DNA of 64,000 bases, taken from Gallaecimonas pentaromativorans (lineage in GTDB: Bacteria; Pseudomonadota; Gammaproteobacteria; Enterobacterales; Gallaecimonadaceae). Shown piece by piece: positions 50,031 to 59,851 of this stretch. The stretch covers positions 1 through 64,000 of the forward strand of contig NZ_RJUL01000011.1 in assembly GCF_003751625.1 (NCBI RefSeq), given 5' to 3'. The notes under the pieces are model-generated. The model searched no databases, was not told the DNA's origin, and was given only the letters and a program-made list of their open reading frames with translations. Both the position numbers and the translations under genes were made by a program. Each line of letters starts with the position of its first letter. The first letter of the stretch is position 1.

Positions 50031-51581
50031 TCAGTGGCCCGGTTTGCCGCCCTCGGCAAAGGGAGGCTTGGCAAACCAGATAACCACGGTAATGGCCAGG
50101 AAGATGATTCCGAACAGCCAGAATATATCATTGAGGGCCAGGGTCGCGGCCTGGGTGTTGATCACCTGGTTTAGGGCGGCATCGGCGCTTTGCGGGGGGA
50201 GCCCCTGCTGCTGCACTCCTTGCAAGAAGGCTTCGGTGGCTGCGCCGCCGCTTTGGGTGCTCTCGGTGAGCACTGCATGGTGGTAGATGGTGCGATGGTC
50301 GTACAAGGTGGTGCTGACCGCCGTGGCCACTGAGGCGGCAAGGGTTCGAAAGAAGTTCGACAACCCCGAGGCCGAGGCCAGCTGCTCGGGGGGCAGCCCC
50401 GAGAGAATGATTTGGTTTACTGGCACAAAGAACAGGGCGATACCGGCCCCCATCAGCAGCCGTGGCTCGGCCACATCCCAGTAGTCCATGTTGGTGGCCG
50501 AGGAGGCCATCCAGAACGAGGCGGCCGCAAAGATGGCAAAGCCCAAGGTGTTGAGCACCCGTAAGTCGAACTTGTCCTGGTTGGCGCCGATGATAGGCGA
50601 CATAAAGATGGCCGCCAGCCCCACTGGCGCTACCGCAAAGCCGGCCCAGGTGGCGGTATACCCCATCACCGACTGCAACCAGTTGGGCAGCACCACGGTG
50701 CCACCGAAGAAGGCGAACATGCCAAGGGACAAGCACGCCACCCCCACCAAAAAGTTGCGCCGGCCCAGCAGGCGAAGGTCCACCACCGGGTTTTTGTGCA
50801 TCAGCTCCCAGGCGATCAAGAAGGTAATGCCTACCACCGCCACCACCGCCAGGGTGGTGATGAGGTTGGAGGAGAACCAGTCTTTGTCGTTGCCGTTATC
50901 GAGCATAAATTGCAAGGATCCCACACCCACCGTCAGCAGCACCAAGCCCACGGCATCGATGGGTTTGTGCACGGTTTTGGTCTCGCGTTTTCTCAGCAGG
51001 ATCAAGGTCACCAGCAGTGAGAAAATGCCCACCGGAATGTTGATGTAGAAGATCCAGGGCCAGGAGAAGTTGTCGGTGATCCAGCCCCCCAAAATGGGGC
51101 CAAATACCGGCGCGATTACCACCATCATCACCCATAGCGCCAGGGCGATGGAGCGCCGCTGGGGAGGATAGTTGTTTAGCAGCAGGGTCTGGGACAGCGG
51201 CACCATGGGGCCGGATACCAAGCCTTGCAGCAGCCGAAAGAAGATCAGCATGTCCATGCTGGTGGACAAGCCGCACAGGAAGGAGAACACCACGAACAGC
51301 GCCACCGACACCGCAAAGGTGCGCACCTCGCCAAAACGCTGGGAGATCCAGCCGGTCAACGGCTGCATGATGGCGCTGGCCAGGGAGTAGGCGCTGATGG
51401 CCATGGTGCCTTCCGAGGCGCTCACCCCCACATCGCCGGCGATGGTGTGTACCGACACATTGACGATGGAGATGTCCAGCACCTCCATGAAGGTGGCCAT
51501 GGCCACCCCGGCGGTCAGGGCGATAAGCGGCGCGCCTTTTAATGGCTCGCCGCTCTGTTCGCGGCTGAAAAACCCTGTCAT
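50031..51581 (-). CDS. emrB: DHA2-family MFS multidrug efflux permease (EmrB-like)
   Basis: 516 residues, about 14 membrane helices. LDISIVNVSVHTIAGDVG, RLLQGLVSGPMVPLSQ (DHA2 motif C region) and GWITDNFSWPWIFYINIPVG are family stretches. It exports hydrophobic drugs by proton antiport, with the adaptor and outer-membrane factor encoded upstream. Its start overlaps the emrA-like stop by 4 bp (ATGA). Confidence 0.92.
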   Translation of the reverse strand: MTGFFSREQSGEPLKGAPLIALTAGVAMATFMEVLDISIVNVSVHTIAGDVGVSASEGTMAISAYSLASAIMQPLTGWISQRFGEVRTFAVSVALFVVFSFLCGLSTSMDMLIFFRLLQGLVSGPMVPLSQTLLLNNYPPQRRSIALALWVMMVVIAPVFGPILGGWITDNFSWPWIFYINIPVGIFSLLVTLILLRKRETKTVHKPIDAVGLVLLTVGVGSLQFMLDNGNDKDWFSSNLITTLAVVAVVGITFLIAWELMHKNPVVDLRLLGRRNFLVGVACLSLGMFAFFGGTVVLPNWLQSVMGYTATWAGFAVAPVGLAAIFMSPIIGANQDKFDLRVLNTLGFAIFAAASFWMASSATNMDYWDVAEPRLLMGAGIALFFVPVNQIILSGLPPEQLASASGLSNFFRTLAASVATAVSTTLYDHRTIYHHAVLTESTQSGGAATEAFLQGVQQQGLPPQSADAALNQVINTQAATLALNDIFWLFGIIFLAITVVIWFAKPPFAEGGKPGH

Positions 51582-52747
51582 CTGGCGACCAGGTTAGCGT
51601 TGATGATGGCCTGGGCATCGGCGCGGGCCGCGGCTTGCTGGCCTTGGTAGATGTCGGTGCTCATTACTTCTTTATCGGCTGGCTGCTGGGGCAGGGCGCT
51701 GCCGTTACGGTCGTGGGTGTCGATGGTCACCACGGTCGAGAGCCCCAGTTGCAGCGGCTTTTGGGCCAGCTCTTGCGGGTCGATGGCGATACGCACCGGC
51801 AACCGCTGGATCACCTTGATCCAGTTGCCGGTGGCGTTCTGGGCCGGTAGCAGCGAGAACACGCTGCCGGTGCCGGCGGTCAGGCCCACCACCTTGCCGT
51901 GGTAGGTCATGTCGCTGTGGGCATCCACTTTGAGGGTTACCGGCTGGCCTACCCGGATATGGGCGATTTGGGTTTCCTTGAAGTTGGCCTCAATCCAGGC
52001 GTTGTGGAGCGGCACCACCGTCATCAGGTTTTGCCCGGCCTGGATGTGTTGGCCTGCTTGCACTTGGCGCTTGGCCACGTAACCGTCGATGGGCGAGCGG
52101 ATCTCGCGGCGCTTGTTGTCTATCCAGGCGCTCACGTAAGCGGCCTCGGCTTGTTGCACCGCCGGGAAACGGGCTACCGCCATGCCGTCTACCGCCACAT
52201 GGGCGGCGCGGGCGCTGGCTTTGGCCTGTTCAAAGGCGGCCTTGGCGGCTTCCATCTGGCGACGGGCGGCGTCGACGTTTTCTTTGGCGGCGGCCCGCTC
52301 AGCCAGCAGCGGCTTGCGGCGTTGGTAGTCTTCTTCGGCGCGCACATAGGCCGCTTCACTCTGGGCCACGGCGGCGTCGGCCTCGGCGGCTTGGGCAATT
52401 TGTTGCTGGGCCTGGCGCACCGCTTGGCTGAGCTGGCCTTCGGCGCGGGCCAATGCCAGCTCGGTGTCTACCGGGTCTAGCGACACCAGCACCTGGCCTT
52501 TTTTGACCATGTCGGTGCTGTCGGCCATCACCGCAATCACGGTGCCGTTGCTGCGTGAAGAAATGCTCACCTGATCGCCGGTGACATAGGCGTCGTCGGT
52601 CTCTTCCTGGTAGGCCAGCACCAGTTTGGCGTAGGCGTACCAGGCGCCACCGGCCAGGATAAACACCAGGGCGATGATCGCCAGCACCACGCGGCGCTTG
52701 GTGGGAGAGGTTTGCTGCGGCGGCTTGTTGTTGTCCTGTTCTGTCAT
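51578..52747 (-). CDS. emrA: HlyD/EmrA-family periplasmic adaptor
   Basis: 389 residues. An N-terminal membrane anchor (about 20-38, VVLAIIALVFILAGGAWYAYA) is followed by the lipoyl domain halves (DAYVTGDQVSISSRSNGTV and IRSPIDGYVAKRQVQAGQ) around a coiled-coil hairpin (about 95-200, Ala/Glu-rich), then the beta-barrel. It bridges the EmrB-like pump to the outer-membrane factor. ATGA overlaps on both sides. Confidence 0.92.
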   Translation of the reverse strand: MTEQDNNKPPQQTSPTKRRVVLAIIALVFILAGGAWYAYAKLVLAYQEETDDAYVTGDQVSISSRSNGTVIAVMADSTDMVKKGQVLVSLDPVDTELALARAEGQLSQAVRQAQQQIAQAAEADAAVAQSEAAYVRAEEDYQRRKPLLAERAAAKENVDAARRQMEAAKAAFEQAKASARAAHVAVDGMAVARFPAVQQAEAAYVSAWIDNKRREIRSPIDGYVAKRQVQAGQHIQAGQNLMTVVPLHNAWIEANFKETQIAHIRVGQPVTLKVDAHSDMTYHGKVVGLTAGTGSVFSLLPAQNATGNWIKVIQRLPVRIAIDPQELAQKPLQLGLSTVVTIDTHDRNGSALPQQPADKEVMSTDIYQGQQAAARADAQAIINANLVAR

Positions 52748-54222
52748 GGTGAGTCCTCAAGGGCCGCAGGTTGGGCGTTGTCTGTTGCGGTGGGGGCGGG
52801 CTCCTGATAGCCACCTCCCAGTTCATGGATAAGTTGCAGCTGGGCGTCCAGGCGCTGGGCGGTCAGTTGCAGCTGGCTGTCGGTTTGGCTGTCCAGCTCA
52901 AGGCTGGCGCCAAGGGCCTGGCGGGGATCGTCTACCCCTTGCTTGACCCGCAAACTGGCCCGTTGGTACTGGGAGCGGCTGGCCAGCCAGCGCTTTTGCA
53001 GTTCGCCAGCGGCATCGGTCAGTTGCCCCAGGGTCAGTACCTGCCTTGCCACCTGGGCGGCGGCCTGCACCACGGTTTGGTTGTAATTGGCGATGGCACT
53101 GTTGAGCTGGGCATTGCTGGCGGCAAAGGCGGCGTCCAGGCGGCCAGCCTCGAAAATGGGTAGGCTGATGGACGGCCCCACCGTGCCCAACGTGAGCTGG
53201 GCGTCGTCACCGCTCCCCAGATCCGGGAAGCTTTTTAAAAAGCCGGCCAGGCCGCTTAGGCTGATGTTGGGGTAATAGGCGGCGCGGGCCTGCTCTATGC
53301 CTTGGCTGGCAGCTTCTACCTGCCAGCGGGCGGCGACGATATCAGGGCGGCGGCCAATCAGGCCAAGGCCGGCATCGGCCGGCAGCGCCCCGGCCGGAGT
53401 GGGCAGCGGTTTGACCTCAAGGGCGCCTAGCTGCTGGCTGCTAATGCCCATCAGCGCGGCTATCTGGGCATGGATAATGCGCTGCTGGCCGGCCAGCATG
53501 GCTTGTTGCTGGCGAATCTGCGCCAGTTGGGCGCGGGCCTTATCGAGGCTGTCTTCCTCTTCAACCCCGGCATCCACCCGCGCTTTAACCACCCGCAGGT
53601 ATTCGTTGGCGGTGGCGAGGCTCCCCTGGCTGACCTTGAGCCTGGCGGCGATGGCTTGCCACTGGAAATACAGCGCCGAGAGGTTGTATTGCAAGGCACT
53701 TAAGGCCGCGGCCTGGCTGGCCTTTTGGGCATGGGCGGTGTCAATGGCTTGCTTGAGGGCCGCTTCTTTTTTGCCCCAAAGGTCCAGATCCCAGCTCAGC
53801 CTGGCGCCAACAATGGCGGCCACGCCTTGGGTGGTGTTGTTGATGTGGCTATTGCCGGCGTCGGCATCGATGTCGCTCAGGCTGTAGCCCGCCGTGCCAT
53901 AACCTGTGATTTCGATGTTTTTGTCGGCTTCTTTACGGGCGATATCGCTGCTGGCCTGGCGGTAGCGGGCCATGGCCACATCCAGGGTAGGAGCGCCAGC
54001 CATGGCGGTCGCCATCAGCTTATCTAATTGCGGGTCATGAAAATGTTGCCACCAATTGGCGGCGGGCCAGCCTGGCGCGCTGTCTGGCAGCCCGGCCAGG
54101 GGCGCCTGGTCGCGCAGGGAGAATTCGGGTTTGGGGCGCTCGGGAGCCGTGCAGCTCGCCAGCAGTAAACAAAGCCCCAACCATAATGGGGTGATGAGGC
54201 CTTTGCCTGGTTCCTTGTGCAT
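52744..54222 (-). CDS. NodT-family outer-membrane efflux lipoprotein
   Basis: 492 residues. The lipobox LLLASC gives C24; two TolC-like halves follow (WPAANWWQHFHDPQLDKLM, then GLIGRRPDIVAARWQVEAAS). It forms the trimeric exit duct of the pump. I use ATG 54222; an ATG at 54228 is equally possible, with AAGGGTGG upstream of both. First gene of the efflux operon. Confidence 0.9.
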   Translation of the reverse strand: MHKEPGKGLITPLWLGLCLLLASCTAPERPKPEFSLRDQAPLAGLPDSAPGWPAANWWQHFHDPQLDKLMATAMAGAPTLDVAMARYRQASSDIARKEADKNIEITGYGTAGYSLSDIDADAGNSHINNTTQGVAAIVGARLSWDLDLWGKKEAALKQAIDTAHAQKASQAAALSALQYNLSALYFQWQAIAARLKVSQGSLATANEYLRVVKARVDAGVEEEDSLDKARAQLAQIRQQQAMLAGQQRIIHAQIAALMGISSQQLGALEVKPLPTPAGALPADAGLGLIGRRPDIVAARWQVEAASQGIEQARAAYYPNISLSGLAGFLKSFPDLGSGDDAQLTLGTVGPSISLPIFEAGRLDAAFAASNAQLNSAIANYNQTVVQAAAQVARQVLTLGQLTDAAGELQKRWLASRSQYQRASLRVKQGVDDPRQALGASLELDSQTDSQLQLTAQRLDAQLQLIHELGGGYQEPAPTATDNAQPAALEDSP

Positions 54223-54288
54223 TCGCATCCACCCTTGGCGTCGGGAGAGAGTGGCTTTGGGCTCTCCGGTTGCCGGCCGGATAACCAT

Positions 54289-54320
54289 CAAAAATCAGTC
54301 CCGGCAGCTGTCCGGGACTG
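54289..54320 (-). terminator. Terminator or attenuator ahead of the efflux operon
   Basis: Perfect 9-bp stem cagtcccgg/ccgggactg (54296-54304 with 54312-54320). On the minus strand it is followed by ATTTTTGATGG. It lies 68 bp before the NodT start and about 97 bp past the POT gene stop, so it ends POT transcription or attenuates the efflux operon. A second, looser hairpin ending in TTTTTTT lies at about 54335-54398. Confidence 0.65.
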
Positions 54321-54416
54321 GTTGAGAAATGTTAACGCAAAAAAACGCTGTTCGTAGAGCCTACCCAAGTACCCAAAAGATGCAATAGAACAGTGCGTTT
54401 TCCAAGGTAAAACCCT

Positions 54417-55883
54417 TTATGGCAAAGCGATACCCTGGGCGTGGAAACGTTTCATCAGGGTTTTGGAAACCACCATGAAAAGGGCGCCGCATACCAGGGT
54501 GGCAATAGCCAGCTCCAGGTAGTAATGGGTGTAAATGGGCAGGGTGAGCTCGGGGGCCAGCTTTTTCTCGGGCAGAGCCACCAGGCCGCTCAGTTTGCCC
54601 GACACCAGGTTGGACAGCGACACCACCAGATAGAACACCCCCATGGCAAAGGCCATCATCTCCATGTCGCAGTAAAGGGAGATCATCGACAGGCCGATGG
54701 CGCTGATCAGCAGCTCAGAGATGGTCAGGGTCAGGTAGGAAAGGCCGATGTAATCGCCGTTTACCAGGCCGTTGTGCTCACTAAAACCGGAGGCGTAGAG
54801 CAAGAAGATGCCAAAAGCCCCCAGCAGCAACCCGGCCGAGAACTGGTAGGGAATGTTAAAGCCCGGAAAGCGCTTATAAACCTTGGAGATAAAGGAGCCA
54901 ATCAAGATGATGGCAATGGGGTTTATCAGCTGGAACGAGGCCGGGTACAGGGTAAAGCCCAGCAGTTCGTGGTTGGAGTTGTTCTTGGTAAAGAGGATGA
55001 GGCTGGTGTTCATCTGGGTGTAGAGCACGAAGAACACGAATACCGCCAGCAACAGATAAATAGACATCAGCTGCTTGGAACGGCTAACCCCTTGCAAGGT
55101 GAGGGTTTTACGGACGTAGAACACCAGGGTCACGGCAATACAGGTGCCAATGAGGTAGAACGACAGGCCGGGCTGGGAAAACAAGAAGCAGGTCACGGCG
55201 TAAGCGGCGGCAAAATAGCCGACCAGCAGCCCGATATCGCGGCGGCCAATGGCTTGAGAGTCCTTACCAAACAGCACGTCACGGTAGAGTTTGCCGCGCA
55301 GGGCGAAGTTGAGCCAGGCAATAAACTTGCCGGCAAAGGCCACCAGGAAGATAGACATAGGCCCCATGCTCGAATGCAGCAGGTAAGGGGCCAGGCCGAT
55401 ACCGAGCATGGAGCCGATGTTGATCATCACGTAGTAGACGGTCATGCCGCGCTTGGCGCCGTGCTCGTCGCCCTCGTAGATGCGGCCGATCAGTGCCGAA
55501 GCGGTGCCGGTATAAAGGGAGCTGCCGATGGGTACCAGCGCATAGGCCAGCAAAAAGGCTTCGCGCATGTTGTTTTTAAAGGCATCGGTGGCCACCACCA
55601 AAATAAGGTAACCAAAGGCCAGCAGGCAGGCGCCGATATTCATGGCCCGCCTGACCCCCAGCACCTTGTCGGCTAGATAGCCACCAACCACCGGCAGGAT
55701 ATAGCCCATGGCTTGCACCACGCCGTACATCAGGTAGGCGTCGTGGTCGTCCATCCCCAGGCCGTCCTGGGCCACCGGCATGGTGAAAAACACAATCAAA
55801 ATGCCGACAAAGGTGTAGCTGGCAAACATGCTCCAGAAGGTCATGCTGGCAATGTTGAGAAGCTGCTTGGTTTTGGTGTTCAT
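54417..55883 (-). CDS. POT-family proton-coupled oligopeptide transporter
   Basis: 488 residues, 12-14 membrane helices. GVVQAMGYILPVVGGYLADK and NIGSMLGIGLAPYLL are POT-type signatures. It imports di- and tripeptides with protons. Start ATG 55883 lacks a strong ribosome site. It has its own unit, separated from the lyase gene by a terminator-like hairpin. Confidence 0.85.
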   Translation of the reverse strand: MNTKTKQLLNIASMTFWSMFASYTFVGILIVFFTMPVAQDGLGMDDHDAYLMYGVVQAMGYILPVVGGYLADKVLGVRRAMNIGACLLAFGYLILVVATDAFKNNMREAFLLAYALVPIGSSLYTGTASALIGRIYEGDEHGAKRGMTVYYVMINIGSMLGIGLAPYLLHSSMGPMSIFLVAFAGKFIAWLNFALRGKLYRDVLFGKDSQAIGRRDIGLLVGYFAAAYAVTCFLFSQPGLSFYLIGTCIAVTLVFYVRKTLTLQGVSRSKQLMSIYLLLAVFVFFVLYTQMNTSLILFTKNNSNHELLGFTLYPASFQLINPIAIILIGSFISKVYKRFPGFNIPYQFSAGLLLGAFGIFLLYASGFSEHNGLVNGDYIGLSYLTLTISELLISAIGLSMISLYCDMEMMAFAMGVFYLVVSLSNLVSGKLSGLVALPEKKLAPELTLPIYTHYYLELAIATLVCGALFMVVSKTLMKRFHAQGIALP

Positions 55884-56080
55884 AAGGCCGCCAAAAAGTG
55901 ATGCCTCGGCTTAACCGAAGCAAATAAGAACCCAGGGCTTAGCTTTGGCAACTTGGCATGGCGGGGGCTGAGCACAATGTCATCAAGCCTAAAAAGTGAT
56001 CGGGCGCACGGAAAAAAGCGGCTGTTAAAGAAAAAACTGATGCAATGTAACGTGCTGTTAAAAAAGCCAAAACACCAATG

Positions 56081-56104
56081 AAAAGCGGCCATCTGGCCGC
56101 TTTT
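56081..56104. terminator. Terminator between lyase and POT genes
   Basis: Stem aaaagcggcc/ggccgctttt with ATCT loop, T-rich on either strand, just past the lyase stop. Confidence 0.75.
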
Positions 56105-56109
56105 GTGCA

Positions 56110-57474
56110 TCACTTGATAGAAGCGGCCAGAGCCAGGGCTTCGTCGATCAGGGCGTTGCTGGCCCCCAGGTGGCCGGCCGGGTCGCAGGCTCTGGCCAGT
56201 TCGTCGTCGCTGAAATGGGCCATCACCGCCGGGGTGTCGCGCAGCAGTGCTGGCAACTGCCAGTGTGGCTCGGGATGGCGGGCTATGGCGTCTTTTACCA
56301 AGCCGTAGGCCTGTTCGCGGCCCACCTTCTCGGCCAGTTTCATCATCACCGCCTCAGAGAGGATAAGGTGGCGCGAGGCCTGGAAGTTATCGCGCATCCG
56401 CTGGCTGTTGATGTGCAGCTTGGCCAGCAGCTTATTGGCCCGCAACAAGCCTCCCGACACCGCCAGGCAAGCTTCGGGCAGTAGCGACCAGTCCAACATG
56501 CGGGCCGAGGAGGAGCGCACATCCTGCTGGTCGAGCATGGCTGGGGCACTGCTGGCGTACATCCAGCCCAGCCGGGCCAGGGCCTGGATCATATTGGCGG
56601 CGCGGGGGTTGGCCTTGTGGGGCATGGTGCTGGAGCCGCCGCCGCTTTCCCCTTCTTGCACCTCGGCGATGGGGGCGCGGCTCATCAGCTCCACGTCGTT
56701 GGCGATGCGCAGCAAGGTGCCGTGCACCAGGGCGAAAAACTGCACCACTTCCACCAGGCCGTCATGGCTGGCGTTCCATTGGCCTTGGGGGCAAGGCAGC
56801 CCCAACTTGGCCAGCAACCGGTTGCGTATCGCTATGCCCTGGCTGCCTACCGACGCCAGGTTGCCGATGGCGCCGCCATACATGCCCATGGTTGCTCTTG
56901 GGGTCAGTTCCCCAAGGCGCTGCCAGTGCCGGCAAAGCTCGGTGAGGTAAGAGCTGGCATGAAAGCCCCAGGTGCTGGGGGCGGCGTCCTGGGCGTTGGT
57001 GCGGGCCACCATCAGGGTGTGACGATGGGCCTCGACCATGGCCGACAGCACTGCGATCAGCTCGCAAAGCTGCGTTTTGATAAGGGCCAGGGCCCGTTGC
57101 AGGCGCAGCGCCTGGCCGCTGTCCAGCACGTCCTGGGTGGTGGCGCCCCAATGCAGGTACTGTTGCACCAGCGGGCCACCGGCCGCCGCTATCTGGTCTA
57201 TCACCGGCTTGATGGCCATGCCCACTTCGGCGGTGTCTAGCGCCAGGCGTGACCAATCCAGGTTGTCCACCAGGGCCGCTTTGGCAATGGCCTGGGCTGC
57301 CTCGGTGGGGATCACCCCCAGCTCTGCCTGCACCTGGGCCAGGGCGGTTTCCACGCTCAGCCAGCTCTTTACCATTTCATCGTCCGACCACAGCGCCGCC
57401 ATGGCCGGGTTGCTAAAGATCGGCCCATAAAGTGTTGAATCGTAAACGGAGGTGCTGCGTGCGCTGCGGTCCAT
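56110..57474 (-). CDS. Fumarase/adenylosuccinate lyase-superfamily lyase
   Basis: 454 residues. The superfamily loop is GGGSSTMPHKANP, with the catalytic Ser in the SS pair, plus HWGATTQDVLDSG. The sequence resembles 3-carboxymuconate cycloisomerase (PcaB) and adenylosuccinate lyase, but no pathway genes for either are nearby. Members release fumarate from succinyl-linked substrates. Its start is one base after the DcuC stop (TGACATG), so lyase and C4-dicarboxylate carrier are one unit: fumarate product with carrier is a coherent reading (inference). Confidence 0.85.
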   Translation of the reverse strand: MDRSARSTSVYDSTLYGPIFSNPAMAALWSDDEMVKSWLSVETALAQVQAELGVIPTEAAQAIAKAALVDNLDWSRLALDTAEVGMAIKPVIDQIAAAGGPLVQQYLHWGATTQDVLDSGQALRLQRALALIKTQLCELIAVLSAMVEAHRHTLMVARTNAQDAAPSTWGFHASSYLTELCRHWQRLGELTPRATMGMYGGAIGNLASVGSQGIAIRNRLLAKLGLPCPQGQWNASHDGLVEVVQFFALVHGTLLRIANDVELMSRAPIAEVQEGESGGGSSTMPHKANPRAANMIQALARLGWMYASSAPAMLDQQDVRSSSARMLDWSLLPEACLAVSGGLLRANKLLAKLHINSQRMRDNFQASRHLILSEAVMMKLAEKVGREQAYGLVKDAIARHPEPHWQLPALLRDTPAVMAHFSDDELARACDPAGHLGASNALIDEALALAASIK

Positions 57475-57475
57475 G

Positions 57476-58834
57476 TCAGGCTCCCATACTGCTTAGGATG
57501 ATAAGGGTGACGATGCCGCCCAGCATCGGTAGCGCCGTGCGTTTAACCAAGTCCATCGGTGACACCTCGGCCACCCCGGCGCAGGCGATGATCACCCCCG
57601 ACACCGGCGAGAAGGACCGAAACAGCCCCGCCGCCAACTGCATGGGCATGGCGATAACGGCGGTGCTGACCCCGGCTTGGGCCGCCACGCCGGGCGCCAG
57701 GCTTGAGAAGCTAAAAAAGGCGGCGTTGCCAGAGCCCGACAAAATCGCGGTCAGGCCGATAATGGCGATAAGCACTATGGTGATGGCCACATAGCCAAAG
57801 CCCAGGTGCTCGGAGGTGGACAGCAACAAATCGATAAAACCCATGGCCTTGAGGCCGGCGACAAAGGTTTGGGCGGCGATGATAAGCGACACCACAGAGG
57901 CAAAAATAGCGCCCATGCCTTGCAGGTATACCGACAGCGACGCCGCCACCGTCTTGCCGTCTCGGCAGTAGAGGTACTGGCAGACCATGGCCACGAACAG
58001 GCTGATGAACATGGCGGTGATCACATCCACCTGGATGCTGGCGATGCCGTATTTGCTGAAGGTCAGTAGCAGCGCCAGGGGCATCACCGGCAAGAAAGCA
58101 AACCAGCGAGGGGCCTGGGCGCTGTCTTTGGGTTTTTCAACGGCTTTGAGCGAGCCCTTGCGCTGCTCGCGCCGGTCAAAATAGGACTGGGACAGGTAAT
58201 GCAGCACTGCGATCACCAGCATCACCACCGGCGCGTACAGCATCTGGTGCTGCACAAAATAGGTGGCGGCGTCGATGCCAATCACGTCTGCCGCCTTGTT
58301 GGAGGCGCCGGAGGCCGGGCCCAAATCCAGGCAAGCGGTGGTGGCGATCACCGCCGCCGACGCCGCTGGCGAGCAGCCTACCTTGATAAGCACCGGGTAC
58401 AGGGCCACCAGCAACAACATGGCCAGGCCCACGGCGCTGGGGATAAAGATGTTCAGCACTTGGCCCAGCAGGTAGGTAAAGGCGAGGATCAGGTAAGGGT
58501 TTTTGATCCACGACAGCGGCTTGGTGGCCACCTCGACCATGGCATCGGCGGCGCCGATGTGGTTCATGTATTTGGAAAAGCCCCCCACCGCCATGATGAT
58601 AAGCCCCAGGTTACCCAGGGTGGTGGCGCTGAAATATTTGATGATTAAAAAGAAGTCGATGAAATGGCTGCCCGATGTGGTTAATTTTCCGGGCAAGAAG
58701 GAGGCATTATAAAAATAACAACCGATGGCCATCATTAATAAGCCGGCGGCAAATAAAACGGCTGAGGTTTGGTAGCGTTTTATTACCAGATAACCAGCGC
58801 CTATCACGATAGGAATGGCGAGGAGTGCAATCAT
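57476..58834 (-). CDS. DcuC-family C4-dicarboxylate carrier
   Basis: 452 residues, about 12 hydrophobic segments. DcuC-type stretches include CLDLGPASGASNKAADVIG and SGSGNAAFFSFSSLAPGVA. The family moves fumarate, succinate or related dicarboxylates across the inner membrane. It is divergent from an RpiR regulator with a 150-bp gap containing a palindrome shared with the porin promoter. Confidence 0.85.
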   Translation of the reverse strand: MIALLAIPIVIGAGYLVIKRYQTSAVLFAAGLLMMAIGCYFYNASFLPGKLTTSGSHFIDFFLIIKYFSATTLGNLGLIIMAVGGFSKYMNHIGAADAMVEVATKPLSWIKNPYLILAFTYLLGQVLNIFIPSAVGLAMLLLVALYPVLIKVGCSPAASAAVIATTACLDLGPASGASNKAADVIGIDAATYFVQHQMLYAPVVMLVIAVLHYLSQSYFDRREQRKGSLKAVEKPKDSAQAPRWFAFLPVMPLALLLTFSKYGIASIQVDVITAMFISLFVAMVCQYLYCRDGKTVAASLSVYLQGMGAIFASVVSLIIAAQTFVAGLKAMGFIDLLLSTSEHLGFGYVAITIVLIAIIGLTAILSGSGNAAFFSFSSLAPGVAAQAGVSTAVIAMPMQLAAGLFRSFSPVSGVIIACAGVAEVSPMDLVKRTALPMLGGIVTLIILSSMGA

Positions 58835-58928
58835 CTTTGTTCCTTAAATGGCGATGTTTTGTTATAAGTGCCAGTACTGCTTTATTTTCTGCTTTTGCCA
58901 TTGTGCACATGTTTTTGCCTGGGAGAAT

Positions 58929-58945
58929 GGGAAATCCCTATTCCC
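58929..58945. promoter_or_regulatory. 17-bp palindrome GGGAAA-N5-ATTCCC between dcuC and rpiR genes
   Basis: GGGAAA (58929-58934), five bases, ATTCCC (58940-58945). It matches the two perfect copies upstream of the porin operon with one mismatch. It sits 40 bases before the regulator start and 95 bases before the carrier start, a typical spot for an operator. Confidence 0.6.
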
Positions 58946-58984
58946 ATCCCGGGGTAACCATTATCAGGATCAAAAGAGGTCGTT

Positions 58985-59851
58985 ATGCCCGGTCCGCAAA
59001 CCCTGCACCTTGCCGATTACCGGGAGCGGCTGGCCAGCCTGCAACACCTGCCGGAAGCCGAGCTGAAAGTGGCCCATTACATCGAAGGCATCTTCAAGGA
59101 ACTGCCGTTTTACGGCATTACCGATATCGCCAACACCTGCGGTGTCAGCAAGGCCACCATCGGGCGCTTTCTCAATAAAATCGGCTTTTTAGGCTATGCC
59201 CGCTTCAAGGCGGCGGTGGTCAGCTCCCTGGAGCAAGGCCGTTCCCCTTCGCCGTGGGAGGCCGCCAACCGGGGGCTGATGTCTGACGACCAGGCGGTGT
59301 TTGCCTGCCACGTCAAAGATGTGGTGGCTAACCTTTATGACTCCCTGGACCAGATAAGCGCCAGCGACTTTGACCAAGCTGCTAGTTATCTTGCTGATTT
59401 GTCTAAAAAACTCTATGTGATTGGCCCGGCGTCCAGCGGCTCGCTGGCGGTGTACTTCACCACCTTCATTCGCTATATCCGGGGCGACGTGCAGCAGCTG
59501 TCGCTGGATACCTCGCTGCTGCCCCACAGCCTGCTGGATGTAGACGAGCACAGCGTGCTGTTCGTGATTTCCTTCTACCGGTTCAATGTCGATGCGGCCA
59601 AGGTCACCAAGTGGTTTCGGGCCAGGGGCGCCAAGATCGTGGTGCTCAGCAACACCTCGGCCAACCCTTACAGCCCCCATAGCGACATCGAGCTGATTGT
59701 GGCCAGCACGTCCGGCAGCATTTTTCAAAGCCGCAGCAGTGGCCTGGTACTGATTGAAGCGCTGCTTCGAAAAATCGCGCTCGATCATATGGATAAGTCG
59801 CGAATGGATGCCCTGGAATCCCTTTTTGGTGAATTTAATACCTTCCCATAA
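58985..59851 (+). CDS. MurR/RpiR-family transcriptional regulator
   Basis: 288 residues. An N-terminal HTH_6 domain (about 20-85, ELKVAHYIEGIFKELPFYGI, VSKATIGRFLNKIGF) is followed by a SIS domain (about 120-270, LYVIGPASSGSLAVYF). SIS domains usually bind phosphosugars, so the effector may be a sugar phosphate. AGAGG precedes the ATG. It is divergent from the carrier-lyase operon, and is the likely binder of the shared 17-bp palindromes. Confidence 0.9.
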   Translation: MPGPQTLHLADYRERLASLQHLPEAELKVAHYIEGIFKELPFYGITDIANTCGVSKATIGRFLNKIGFLGYARFKAAVVSSLEQGRSPSPWEAANRGLMSDDQAVFACHVKDVVANLYDSLDQISASDFDQAASYLADLSKKLYVIGPASSGSLAVYFTTFIRYIRGDVQQLSLDTSLLPHSLLDVDEHSVLFVISFYRFNVDAAKVTKWFRARGAKIVVLSNTSANPYSPHSDIELIVASTSGSIFQSRSSGLVLIEALLRKIALDHMDKSRMDALESLFGEFNTFP

